Below are positions 52,896 through 60,964 of a stretch of 64,000 nucleotides of DNA, piece after piece (the stretch's first letter is position 1; every line of letters begins with the position of its first letter). A program made the position numbers and the translations under genes. The notes beneath the pieces were generated by a model, which did no database searches, was not told where the DNA came from, and saw only the letters and a program-made list of their open reading frames with translations. Origin of the DNA: Vibrio penaeicida (GTDB lineage Bacteria; Pseudomonadota; Gammaproteobacteria; Enterobacterales; Vibrionaceae); assembly GCF_019977755.1 (NCBI RefSeq), contig NZ_AP025146.1:124001-188000 (forward strand). The letters run 5' to 3'.

Positions 52896-53738
52896 ATGGT
52901 AGATACGTTAACGCTAGTGCACTTTTTATTACTTGGCTTTGCTGTTGTTGCTAGTTTCAGATTTCCACTCATAGCGCCGTCAATGGTACTGACTTCGATC
53001 GGGTTAGCGCACTACATCGGTCTGATTGATCTCATTGGAATTATTACACTCGTCGTTTTTTATTCATTGGCATGGTATTTACCCAAGACAGAGACTTTAA
53101 ACGTTTGGTTGAGAAGGGCAGTGCATGGGTGTTTTATACTTATGTGCATCGGGCTAGCCGCGCATGCATTTCCAGGCTTTAACAAATACGTGGTTTTTCA
53201 AAATCTACAAAAATCAAATTTATCAATACCTTACAGTCTAATTTTGAGTATTGATAAGGTCCACATATTCTTTGCGGTATTAATGGCGGTTAGAACATTT
53301 CACACGTCATATGTCATCAACAATAGAGTTGCTCAGTACTTGATTTTAACAGTCATTCTACTGGGTTTGCTTCAATATGCTTCTATACCAATAGGGCTAA
53401 TGAAGTTTGATTTTGGGTTACCGCAATGGACACCGATCTGGGCGTTTTCTAATTTACTGTTCACTTCAGCTGCCGAAGAAGCTTTCTTCCGACATTACCT
53501 CCAACGTCGTCTACATAAACGCATGCCACCGGCACTGGCCATCATTATTGTAGGGGTCTTATTTGGGTTAGCGCATTTTGCGGGCGGACCAATATTTATG
53601 ATCTTAGCGGCTCTTGCTGGTATCGGTTACGGAACCATTTACTATTTAACTGGCGGTAAACTACTAGCAGCAATACTGATTCATTTTGGATTTAACCTGA
53701 CTCATTTGATCTTGTTCAGCTATCCGTTGCCCTTATAG
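52896..53738 (+). CDS. CPBP-family intramembrane protease
   Basis: A 280-residue polytopic membrane protein (about eight helices). The CPBP/Abi motifs are clear: EEAFFRHYLQRRL for motif 1, FGLAHF for motif 2, and HFGFNLTH for motif 3, supplying the catalytic Glu-Glu and His residues. The family includes CAAX-like proteases and bacteriocin-immunity or maturation proteins. A TTG start at 52863 would add 11 residues but has no ribosome site, so the ATG at 52896 with AAGGACA is preferred. The last gene before a long non-coding stretch. Confidence 0.8.
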   Translation: MVDTLTLVHFLLLGFAVVASFRFPLIAPSMVLTSIGLAHYIGLIDLIGIITLVVFYSLAWYLPKTETLNVWLRRAVHGCFILMCIGLAAHAFPGFNKYVVFQNLQKSNLSIPYSLILSIDKVHIFFAVLMAVRTFHTSYVINNRVAQYLILTVILLGLLQYASIPIGLMKFDFGLPQWTPIWAFSNLLFTSAAEEAFFRHYLQRRLHKRMPPALAIIIVGVLFGLAHFAGGPIFMILAALAGIGYGTIYYLTGGKLLAAILIHFGFNLTHLILFSYPLPL

Positions 53739-54116
53739 GGCAATGGTAGAGATACGGACGAAAAACAAACAGTTACACCGTCACAATGGAAGTTTTAGTT
53801 TTCATGCTTTGATCTAAAATCTAGTCAGATCAAGATCAAGATCGAGAGCTCATAAAAGTACGCACTAGATAAATATTTAAGCTACTGATTATAAACAACT
53901 TACAATGCGTATTACGTACCTTATGTTAAATCTTGATAAGTGATTGATATTAAATGACAAAATATTACCGACCATGCAGGCATGAAAATAAGTATCTGAT
54001 TTTATTCAACATAATCAATTAAACATAAAATACGTTATCAGCATTAATTGCTTCGCATTACTGCTGACAACGCACATGAAATCTCTCTAAGATCCAATTA
54101 AGATCCAACTTAATCG
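53739..54116. other. Non-coding AT-rich region with GATC cluster and repeats; possible origin
   Basis: About 380 bases without a gene, between convergent transcription units. Four GATC sites fall within 33 bases (53811, 53828, 53834, 53840), three at 6-base spacing. An 11-bp inverted repeat, CGTTATCAGCA/TGCTGACAACG with one mismatch, spans 54033-54072, and TAAGATCCAA is repeated at 54088 and 54099. Dam sites, short direct repeats and AT-rich DNA are common in replication origins, but no DnaA box array or Rep gene is seen. Confidence 0.35.
54088..54108 (+). repeat. Tandem TAAGATCCAA repeat
   Basis: Two copies of TAAGATCCAA at 11-base period, one helical turn, next to a long inverted repeat. 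A third, partial unit (TTAATCG) follows. Confidence 0.5.
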
Positions 54117-54413
54117 TTATGCAATTCTGATTATCTTGTAACCCAACTCAGTGAAGTCTAACAAGGCTTTTCCCGGTCGTAATTCAGAAAGCCTCCTTGT
54201 TTCGAAGTCACGCCATCCATCATCAGCCGAAAAACTTTCATTAATCCATAACTGAACACAACTGCGCGTGAGTGAATCTACCTTTACTATGTAAATATTC
54301 TTGGCATTTGGGTGCAACCGAAGCAGTTCTTCAACCTTCTGCCTCTCTGATTCGCCGCTAACTCCATTCTCTAAGGCTAATATGGCCTCATCATAAAGCT
54401 CGTTTAGGTTCAT
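54117..54413 (-). CDS. Hypothetical 98-aa protein
   Basis: Small soluble protein beginning MNLNELYDEAILALENGVS, with no recognised domain. A GAGGAG sequence lies 12-17 bases before the ATG, a little far. Its nearest promoter motif is about 185 bases upstream (54598-54609), giving a long leader. Confidence 0.5.
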   Translation of the reverse strand: MNLNELYDEAILALENGVSGESERQKVEELLRLHPNAKNIYIVKVDSLTRSCVQLWINESFSADDGWRDFETRRLSELRPGKALLDFTELGYKIIRIA

Positions 54414-54597
54414 TTTGGAAAACTCCTCAACAGTAGAATATAAAATTTATACTTTTTTCCAAAACCGACAAATTTCGCTAAATTTATTATTTTCAGCCAA
54501 ATTCCTACCGGAAGCCATGAATAGATATTTATAAATATAGAATATTTACTGCATACAGAATGGCAACTCTAACGAAAAAAAGTTAGACCTCCAACCC

Positions 54598-54609
54598 TAC
54601 AAGCGAAAA
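54598..54609 (-). promoter_or_regulatory. Element-wide motif (TTTTCGCTTGTA), minus strand
   Basis: Minus-strand TTTTCGCTTGTA, preceded by TTTTTAGG as in the copy at 60898. The next gene on that strand starts about 185 bases downstream, so the leader is unusually long. Confidence 0.55.
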
Positions 54610-55006
54610 CCTAAAAATGAATGGCCTTCAATTGCTACCTTTTACCCCTGAATTTGATGAAACATGAAACAAAAATCAATTAAACCACTGATTTATAAAA
54701 GTTAAATATTTTCCGCCCCATCTTTAAATTTGTGACCATTATCACACTGATAACTTTGTTACTTAATAAAAATCCTAGTCACTGTGGCACAGTCTCCCCT
54801 ATTCACACTCGTTGAGTTACCAAAGTAGACTGGTAAGACCAGACAAAGCACCTTGGTTGTTTTATAAAGTTCTAAGTGAGGGCTTTATGGGTAATATATA
54901 AACCTAAATTATGATTCGAACACGATATTTTCAAAAATCAAATCAATCATGAATTTTGAATCAACGGCAGCACCATGCAAAATATTTTTTTAATTGCCCA
55001 GAAATG

Positions 55007-55035
55007 AAAAGGCCACCGAACGATCGGTGGCCTTT
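55007..55035. terminator. Terminator hairpin
   Basis: AAAGGCCACCG pairs with CGGTGGCCTTT around a six-base loop (55008-55035). On the minus strand it follows the 69-aa membrane gene, with TTTTCATTT after it. Confidence 0.8.
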
Positions 55036-55059
55036 AGTGATTGGTTTGGGTTGTGAGTA

Positions 55060-55269
55060 TTAGATGCCTTTCTTCTTCCCTATGTAAATGACAATACAAG
55101 GTACGCAAATAACGATTAGAAAGAAAATTAGACTGCTGAAGCCAGCTATCAATTCAAATGTAAATGAAAATAAGTGCAACAGCACCATTGTTATTACAAC
55201 GACTGCGATTCCAGTAAATAGGTATATCCAAGTTGATTTGCTTGGCACAAATGGCAGCTTTAACTTCAT
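55060..55269 (-). CDS. Hypothetical membrane protein, 69 aa
   Basis: Two hydrophobic helices (about 13-33 and 40-63), starting MKLKLPFVPSKSTW. ATG overlaps the upstream stop by one base (TGATG), so it is translationally coupled to the 189-aa gene. Confidence 0.55.
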   Translation of the reverse strand: MKLKLPFVPSKSTWIYLFTGIAVVVITMVLLHLFSFTFELIAGFSSLIFFLIVICVPCIVIYIGKKKGI

Positions 55270-55838
55270 CACAATGCCTCTTCGTTAACAGCAAGACTTA
55301 TCTCAAACGTTGAGGTATTCCCGCCAGTATCGATTGACTTAAATTCTGCGTCATTATTGGGCGTGTATTGCAGCTTCAGGCTTGAATCCTGCAAGTTAAC
55401 TCCCCCAAAAACGTATGTTCCTTGGTCACTAAAACCAAGATCACATGGACCAACACACAAATACTTGAGGTGACTGAATATAGGTTCTATTTGATTTGGG
55501 AATTGAACAAAGAGATACACTCGTTTTTCTTTGTGATTAGCGATTTCCTTTAATCCAGCCTCTGTTAACCACCAAATGTCAGTAACAAAGATGTCTCTAT
55601 GACTGGTATGACGCACCATGTCCAGAAATATGCGCTCTTTATTGCAAATGGGAGTAACTTCAGCAATATCTTGAAACTCAAGACTTGATTTGCATAAACA
55701 CATAAACTCTGAACGTCGTCCATGAGATATAACCAACCCATTTTTCGGTTTTATCTCGTTAACTACAAAAAACGGTGAAATCATAGACATAAAGCCTATG
55801 ACGTCCCCGTTTTTTAGTCGATTTAGTAGTGATTTCAT
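55269..55838 (-). CDS. Hypothetical 189-aa protein
   Basis: Soluble protein beginning MKSLLNRLKNGDVIGFMSM, with LTEAGLKEIANHKEKRVYLF near the middle. It starts three bases after the outer-membrane protein gene on the same strand, in one operon. No domain recognised. Confidence 0.55.
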   Translation of the reverse strand: MKSLLNRLKNGDVIGFMSMISPFFVVNEIKPKNGLVISHGRRSEFMCLCKSSLEFQDIAEVTPICNKERIFLDMVRHTSHRDIFVTDIWWLTEAGLKEIANHKEKRVYLFVQFPNQIEPIFSHLKYLCVGPCDLGFSDQGTYVFGGVNLQDSSLKLQYTPNNDAEFKSIDTGGNTSTFEISLAVNEEAL

Positions 55839-55841
55839 TTT

Positions 55842-56366
55842 CTAAAAATGATACTTAAATTCGAAGAAACCACTTAGGTGATCAGCCTTTGTGTCATATG
55901 ACTTCACACCAAATCCTACCGCAGTTGAACGGTCTAACATGACATAGTTAATGCCTACGCCGTAGTTAAGATCCCATTCAGAATCAGAGTTACCAAATGC
56001 AGAGAAGGTGTTTTGACCAAAGCCAACGAATGGCATCAATTTCCAACGTCGATCTAAATCAAATTCTTTGGCATATCGCGCACCTGCGCTTTTGAATCGT
56101 GCTGCTGTATCATCAATGTCAGAAGGAAGAAGATAGTAGAGCTCAACGTGATGACCATCCTTAAACTCCTTACCAATTTTTAGCTCTACATGGTTCGAAG
56201 TCGCTTTGCCGCCTAGCTCTTGCTTATCATGGGAAAGTACAACGAGTTCCCCGCCTAGATATATTGAACTGCCATGCAGGTATGTTTCGTGAACTTTACC
56301 GTGAACTAAAGTAGACGTCGCAATGAGAGAGCAAGCCCCTAGAACGAGTGTTTTCATCTTTTTCAT
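55842..56366 (-). CDS. Small outer-membrane beta-barrel-like protein
   Basis: A 174-residue protein with signal peptide (cleavage near VHG) and alternating hydrophobic strands ending in a terminal aromatic residue (FFEFKYHF), a typical outer-membrane barrel ending. HVELYYLLPSDIDD and the closing strands recall OmpA-like eight-stranded barrels. The ATG at 56366 has AAGGAAAG upstream; the earlier frame start at 56393 lacks one. Confidence 0.65.
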   Translation of the reverse strand: MKKMKTLVLGACSLIATSTLVHGKVHETYLHGSSIYLGGELVVLSHDKQELGGKATSNHVELKIGKEFKDGHHVELYYLLPSDIDDTAARFKSAGARYAKEFDLDRRWKLMPFVGFGQNTFSAFGNSDSEWDLNYGVGINYVMLDRSTAVGFGVKSYDTKADHLSGFFEFKYHF

Positions 56367-56395
56367 CGTGCTTTCCTTGTTGTTTAGTAGCACAA

Positions 56396-56408
56396 CAAAA
56401 AGCGAAAA
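56396..56408 (-). promoter_or_regulatory. Element-wide motif (TTTTCGCTTTTTG), minus strand
   Basis: Minus-strand TTTTCGCTTTTTG, preceded by TTTATGG, 30 bases upstream of the outer-membrane protein start. Confidence 0.58.
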
Positions 56409-56431
56409 CCATAAACGTGTTTGTAAGGCAA

Positions 56432-57241
56432 CTATATAACCGGTTTGTACCGTCGCTTTCTTACTCTCTTTATCATTTTATTGCTGGTTAGTTTGGCAAT
56501 CATCTCACTGAAGGAGCGACGACTTACGCCCATCTTCTCTCTCCACTGGCGAGCTGTAAGAGGCTCGGTCAAAAGAGACATCCCTTTTAGTTCCAACGCA
56601 CCGACTGTGTTCCTTAACTTTTCGTTTCGAAGCACTGATACCTGGGCCTCGCACCTAACTTTCTTAATAAGTCCCATATCTTTTAGGGTGAGTAATGCAC
56701 GCGGATACTCTTTGCCATTCATATTTAACTCACGTCTAAGCCATCGGTTCGAAGCAGGTTTCCTACTCACCGACAAACGACTTATCTCCCTGAATAACAA
56801 TTGTTCTCCGTGGTTCAATTTTTTAAAATCAGCTCTACGGCCTGTAGCGACCCACCCAGCACTTTGATTGCCTTTTGCATCATTCTTGATCGATAGCGCT
56901 GTACCATAGACACCAGACTTTTGACATTGATGAACAAACGCTTTTTTAAGCTCATTATCATTACTCAATAGATAGCGACTAGCGTCACTGTCCCGCGTGT
57001 GAACCAAGTTCCTCACTAACTCTCCGATTAGGCAGAAATCAGCACCATTCTTACCTTTGGGGTACGAATTGAATACCTTCGTTCCAAATTTGTTAAAATC
57101 ATTCACTTGAGAAGGTACTTTAGTGAAAACGAGTACCTCTGAAGGATTAAACTTGTGTTTCTCGATAAAACGTCGAACTGCATATGGAGGCATATTTTCC
57201 AAGTCTACATATACTTTGACTACGGCTTCACGCATTCTCAT
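56432..57241 (-). CDS. NYN-domain nuclease-like protein with winged helix
   Basis: A 269-residue protein. The N-terminal 135 residues form a NYN/PIN-like domain: VYVDLENMPP with the first acidic residue, then GADFCLIGELVRN, and RYLLSNDNELKKAF with the closing acidic residues. The remainder has two basic winged-helix-like segments (about 150-200 and 215-265), ending RVRKRRYKPVI. NYN proteins are Mg-dependent RNases; the fusion could bind and cut a specific nucleic acid. Start overlaps the upstream stop by four bases. Confidence 0.68.
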   Translation of the reverse strand: MRMREAVVKVYVDLENMPPYAVRRFIEKHKFNPSEVLVFTKVPSQVNDFNKFGTKVFNSYPKGKNGADFCLIGELVRNLVHTRDSDASRYLLSNDNELKKAFVHQCQKSGVYGTALSIKNDAKGNQSAGWVATGRRADFKKLNHGEQLLFREISRLSVSRKPASNRWLRRELNMNGKEYPRALLTLKDMGLIKKVRCEAQVSVLRNEKLRNTVGALELKGMSLLTEPLTARQWREKMGVSRRSFSEMIAKLTSNKMIKRVRKRRYKPVI

Positions 57242-57984
57242 AAACGTTCCTCGGCAATAACCTGATTTGCTACGGCGTTTATGACCTCAACCAGCTCTTC
57301 ATGGTTTACATCATGCTCAAAGTAAATAATCTTAGACCCACCCACTAAGATGCTTGGCGTTTGTTTGGGTTTAATGGCCTGGTAATTTTTAAACAATTCA
57401 CCAGTTTTGCTATTGGAAAGATAATTGATTAGTTTGTGGTTGTTCACCCCTTCTTTTAAAAACCAGTCATGTAACTGGCCCAAGGTATTTATCGTTTCAC
57501 CTTCTTCAATGACCATTTTGTACATTGCATTGTTCAACTTGCTTGTAAAATCAATTTGTTCACTAATCGCATGGGCTTTTAATACTGTTTCGGTCATGAA
57601 TCTTGAGCTCACAACTGGAACTTGCTTAACAGCCAAATTGACATCAATTAGATCGGATATTGCTGACCACTCGTAGTGGAAAAGCCGGCATGGTGCACTA
57701 TCGTAGCTAAACAGTAATCTCACTTCATTGGACTCATTGAATGGCGTCGTTATTTCCTCCACCTGAATCTTCGTTGACAACGTTAGTTGCTCAACCTTCT
57801 GTTTAGCTACGTTATTGGCCAAAAGCGTTTTGTTTTCATACTCATCAGTAAAAGAAAAACCAAAATAGGTAGAGATGACTAATGCAAGAGAGATGTATAA
57901 CACTGACCAGCTAAATAGGTGTGTAGCTACTTTTGAAGTAAATGAGGCTTTCTTACGACCGTCTTTATGTTCTGGCATATCCAT
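57238..57984 (-). CDS. Membrane-anchored thioredoxin-fold protein with degenerate active site
   Basis: A 248-residue protein with one N-terminal membrane helix (about 25-45) and a periplasmic DsbA-like domain. The cis-proline segment TPSILVGG near the C-terminus is intact. Where CxxC is expected there is only SAPCRLFHYEW, a single cysteine, so it is probably not an oxidase. It may bind or hold substrates, or act as a one-cysteine adaptor. Encoded between the 179-aa and NYN-protein genes with coupled starts. Confidence 0.58.
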   Translation of the reverse strand: MDMPEHKDGRKKASFTSKVATHLFSWSVLYISLALVISTYFGFSFTDEYENKTLLANNVAKQKVEQLTLSTKIQVEEITTPFNESNEVRLLFSYDSAPCRLFHYEWSAISDLIDVNLAVKQVPVVSSRFMTETVLKAHAISEQIDFTSKLNNAMYKMVIEEGETINTLGQLHDWFLKEGVNNHKLINYLSNSKTGELFKNYQAIKPKQTPSILVGGSKIIYFEHDVNHEELVEVINAVANQVIAEERL

Positions 57985-57987
57985 AAC

Positions 57988-58527
57988 CTAGTCCTCCAAC
58001 ATGAGTGGATGCTGTTTGATGTTAATACCTAGCTCTACAGCCACTAATTTTGTGTGTTGATCGAGTCTATCCACCAGCACAAGGTCTATTAAGTCAGGTC
58101 GCAAAAGGGATAAAGTGAAAATGTTAAGCCTTGGAGTGTGCATTACACGGTTATGAACACTTACTTGAAGCAATGAAAGGCTTTCCTCACGAGACAGGTT
58201 GCTTGAAACAAGTAGCCAAAGGAAATCTCTAAGTTCTTGCCAACATGGTTTCTCATTGAATGACGGTACCAGGCTAACTTGGTAGCGATCTTGAAGGTAG
58301 CATTCACAAATTAGCTTAATATCCCTTTCGTTGACTCGCGCGAGATCTGCTACAAGTTCAGTGTCGTTGCAGAACTGTAGATAAACATTAAGCATTCGAC
58401 TGGATTCTTGCTTGTTATCCCACACGTCAAGAGATTGCAAATCAGAGATTGCTGTATGCGCCCTTACTAAGCATTGAGTAATCAGTTGTGAGCGCATTTC
58501 CTGTTGGAATTGAATTTGAGTCTGCAT
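57988..58527 (-). CDS. Hypothetical 179-aa protein
   Basis: Helical soluble protein beginning MQTQIQFQQEMRSQLITQC, with AAAGGATGAAAA before the ATG. It is the first gene of a minus operon with the single-Cys thioredoxin-fold and NYN proteins, preceded by an element-type motif. No domain recognised. Confidence 0.58.
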   Translation of the reverse strand: MQTQIQFQQEMRSQLITQCLVRAHTAISDLQSLDVWDNKQESSRMLNVYLQFCNDTELVADLARVNERDIKLICECYLQDRYQVSLVPSFNEKPCWQELRDFLWLLVSSNLSREESLSLLQVSVHNRVMHTPRLNIFTLSLLRPDLIDLVLVDRLDQHTKLVAVELGINIKQHPLMLED

Positions 58528-58553
58528 TTTTCATCCTTTAGTGTTTTGTTCAT

Positions 58554-58568
58554 TACTAAAGGCGAAAA
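58554..58568 (-). promoter_or_regulatory. Element-wide motif (TTTTCGCCTTTAGTA), minus strand
   Basis: Minus-strand TTTTCGCCTTTAGTA, 27 bases upstream of the 179-aa gene start. C replaces T after CGC as in the copy at 28264. Confidence 0.6.
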
Positions 58569-58635
58569 TAGATTTAGAAGAAAAAAGCCGAAATCAAACT
58601 TACTTTCGGCTTATTTCAAGGTGCTTAATGACAAA

Positions 58636-60864
58636 TCAGCGCCTCACGTTCCGAGACTTGACGTACAAAGGGCTAAAATCCCATAACAAATTCATGTTTT
58701 GATGAGACTTCGTCTGTTTCTCTAGCTCATCAAGAGCTCCTCTGAGTGCCTTGTTTAAGTCTTTTCTATTCGAAGCGTAAATGCAGATACTCTCAGAATA
58801 CATCCCAGCCCGTTTCCTAATGGATGATGGGTGAGGTTCAGATACGTTGACTGAACTGCCCTTCCTAATCAATGAGGAACCCTGCTGTAAAATGCTATCA
58901 GCCTGCTCTCGTCTAAAAGATGTAACCGTTACTGAGGCAACCGCTGCATAAGGAGGTAGATTTGATTTTCGGCGCTCTTCCATCAGAACATCGGCAATTC
59001 GTCTATAGTCTTGGGTTGCCAGTAATTTAAAGTAAGGGTTGTTGACGTCTCTCGTTTGAATTAAGACTCTCCCCGACCCGCTTCTACCTGATCGACCGCT
59101 AACCTGAATAATATTAGAACTCAGAACTTCAAGACTTCTCACATCATCAGTGCTCATCAGTTCACCATCCACATCAACCACCACGACAAGTGCAACTTTT
59201 GGAAAATGATGCCCTTTTGACAATAGCTGAGTCCCAAGAATGATCTTTGTTGAGTCTCCATTAATGGAATCAATCATGTCAGACAGGGCTTTCTTTTTGG
59301 CTGTAGAGTCAGAATCAACGCGTACAATGGCGTTTGGGTTATCTTCAATTATTTCAGGAAACAGCCCTTTTAAATCATTTTCTATTTTTTGAGTTCCTAT
59401 GCCTATATTTTGGATATGCCCATGACAAGCCTTACATGTAATCTCGGGCTTTTTAGTCGATCCACAAACATGGCAATGCAATCGCTGGTCTGTTAAATGG
59501 AAGTGGTATGGTTTATCACACGACTTGCAAGTAGGAACGTACCCACAATCTTCACATTGTGATAATGGGTTTGCCCCTCTTCTGTTCAAATAAACCAGAC
59601 ATTGATTACCCTCACGAATAACCTGCTTCATTTGGCGGACCACCTCATCACACAAGCCAGCTCGTAGCCTTTTGCCTTTAATATCGATTAGGGAAATTGG
59701 AGCCAGTTTTGATTTGGTAGCCCGTTCATTCAAAAATAATCGTTTGTATTTCCCATCATGGCTGTTCTTTATAGATTCAAATGAGGGCGATGCACTTCCT
59801 AACACAACGGGAACCCCAGATACACTTGCTTTCAATACAGCCAGATCTCTACCATGAAATCCGAACCGCTTATCGGCGTTTTTAATACTGCTATCGTGCT
59901 CTTCATCAACGATGATAAGTCCAAGCCGCTTCGCAGGAGCAAAGACGCAGCTTCGAGTGCCGATGAGTATCGGTGAAATTCCCAACCGAAACTTATTATA
60001 GGCTTGAGCTCTTTCAGTATCGTTTAACTTACTGTGATAAACACCGATATCTACTCCACCAAATCGAGACTCGAACCTCGCTAGCAATTGTGGGGTTAAA
60101 CTAATCTCCGGCACCAAAACCAATACCTGCTTGCCGGCTTTAAGCACTTTTTCTACGGCAGCAAAATACACCTCAGTTTTTCCTGAGCCCGTTACTCCAT
60201 CCAACAAGAATGCCCCGTACCCCTCTTGCTCACTGATTGATTGAAAAGCACTTTGCTGCTCGTCATTCAGGCAGTGTTTATCCTTCTCGTTTACTACAAG
60301 CGTCTCAACGAAGTCAGGAACCGCGTTTTCCAATACTTTGACATATCCCTTGTCTAACATTGTTTTGAGCAGTGTAGAGCCATACAGCTTCTTAAACTCA
60401 GTTTTTAAGCATACTCTTTGACTCATAATATACTCAGCCGCCTGGCATTGTTTCTTGGCTCGCGAAGGTATCGTTGCTCCCTCCACTAAAGAAACCGTTT
60501 CAATAACTGGCGGACTCATACATTTCCCATCTCTAACCATTTTTGGTAGACCGGAAACAAATAGGTCAGCATAGCAAGCTAGGTAATATTCTTGAGCAAT
60601 GCTCATTAAGCGTAGAGTTTCTTTATCTAGGAATTTGTAATCAAGCACCTCCGAGACGGTCTTAACTGCCGATCGGTGGATGTTTGGGTTTGCCATAAAT
60701 ACATTAGTGATAATGGCAACCCGTGTCTTATTGCTATTGCCAAATGGGACGCGAACTCTTGCTCCACGAAGCATCTCAATATTTTCGCCTTGCTTTAACT
60801 CGTACGAAAACGTGAAACAAGTACGAATGGGAACGTTTAGCATCACTTGAACGTAAATCTGCAT
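58636..60864 (-). CDS. priA-like: PriA-like primosomal helicase
   Basis: A 742-residue full-length PriA homologue: N-terminal 3'-DNA-binding domain (YVQVMLNVPIRTCFTFSYEL), helicase motif I GVTGSGKTEVY (near residue 225), DEEHD for motif II, GSASPS for motif III, four zinc-binding Cys pairs (CEDCGYVPTCKSC and CHVCG...CKACHG), GTQLLSKGHHFPKV and QVSGRSGRSG for motifs V-VI. PriA restarts replication forks. Chromosomal priA is universal in Vibrio, so an element copy is unusual and probably serves element replication or survival of damage. The protein seems intact. Confidence 0.85.
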   Translation of the reverse strand: MQIYVQVMLNVPIRTCFTFSYELKQGENIEMLRGARVRVPFGNSNKTRVAIITNVFMANPNIHRSAVKTVSEVLDYKFLDKETLRLMSIAQEYYLACYADLFVSGLPKMVRDGKCMSPPVIETVSLVEGATIPSRAKKQCQAAEYIMSQRVCLKTEFKKLYGSTLLKTMLDKGYVKVLENAVPDFVETLVVNEKDKHCLNDEQQSAFQSISEQEGYGAFLLDGVTGSGKTEVYFAAVEKVLKAGKQVLVLVPEISLTPQLLARFESRFGGVDIGVYHSKLNDTERAQAYNKFRLGISPILIGTRSCVFAPAKRLGLIIVDEEHDSSIKNADKRFGFHGRDLAVLKASVSGVPVVLGSASPSFESIKNSHDGKYKRLFLNERATKSKLAPISLIDIKGKRLRAGLCDEVVRQMKQVIREGNQCLVYLNRRGANPLSQCEDCGYVPTCKSCDKPYHFHLTDQRLHCHVCGSTKKPEITCKACHGHIQNIGIGTQKIENDLKGLFPEIIEDNPNAIVRVDSDSTAKKKALSDMIDSINGDSTKIILGTQLLSKGHHFPKVALVVVVDVDGELMSTDDVRSLEVLSSNIIQVSGRSGRSGSGRVLIQTRDVNNPYFKLLATQDYRRIADVLMEERRKSNLPPYAAVASVTVTSFRREQADSILQQGSSLIRKGSSVNVSEPHPSSIRKRAGMYSESICIYASNRKDLNKALRGALDELEKQTKSHQNMNLLWDFSPLYVKSRNVRR

Positions 60865-60897
60865 AACTCATTTCTCCATCAATTTATTCACTAATAA

Positions 60898-60909
60898 GAT
60901 CAGCGAAAA
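60898..60909 (-). promoter_or_regulatory. Element-wide motif (TTTTCGCTGATC), minus strand
   Basis: Minus-strand TTTTCGCTGATC, 33 bases upstream of the PriA-like start. Left half of a divergent control region with the plus motif at 60933. Confidence 0.55.
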
Positions 60910-60912
60910 CCT

Positions 60913-60944
60913 AAAGCCGACAAGCTAAACGGCTTTCGCTTATA
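60913..60944 (+). promoter_or_regulatory. CCGACA box plus CTTTCGCTTATA, plus strand
   Basis: AAGCCGACAAG (60913-60923) followed by CTTTCGCTTATA (60933-60944). CCGACA with 17 bases to TTATAC has sigma-70-like geometry. The same box read on the minus strand (TTGTCGGCTT) lies nine bases before the motif at 60898, so it is shared by both divergent promoters. Confidence 0.62.
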
Positions 60945-60964
60945 CCAAGAAAGGCAACTGAGGT

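Larger units (their letters stand above)
54414..55059. other. Long non-coding region, 650 bases
   Basis: The largest gap in the element. It contains a minus-strand promoter motif (54598), a small TCTAAC/GTTAGA hairpin just downstream of it in the transcript, a plus-strand ACCGACAAATTTCGCTAAA near 54465, and a terminator at 55007. A 23-codon minus frame in the leader (MASGRNLAENNKF) has no ribosome site. The middle part (54700-54960) shows nothing I can name; an sRNA, oriT or origin could hide there. Confidence 0.35.

Noticed and set aside
54033..54072. Inverted repeat resembling part of a Vibrio integron attC site (TGCGTTGTCAG-like)
   Set aside because: No GTTRRRY core, no second core, no cassette array and no integrase; similarity is limited to about ten bases.
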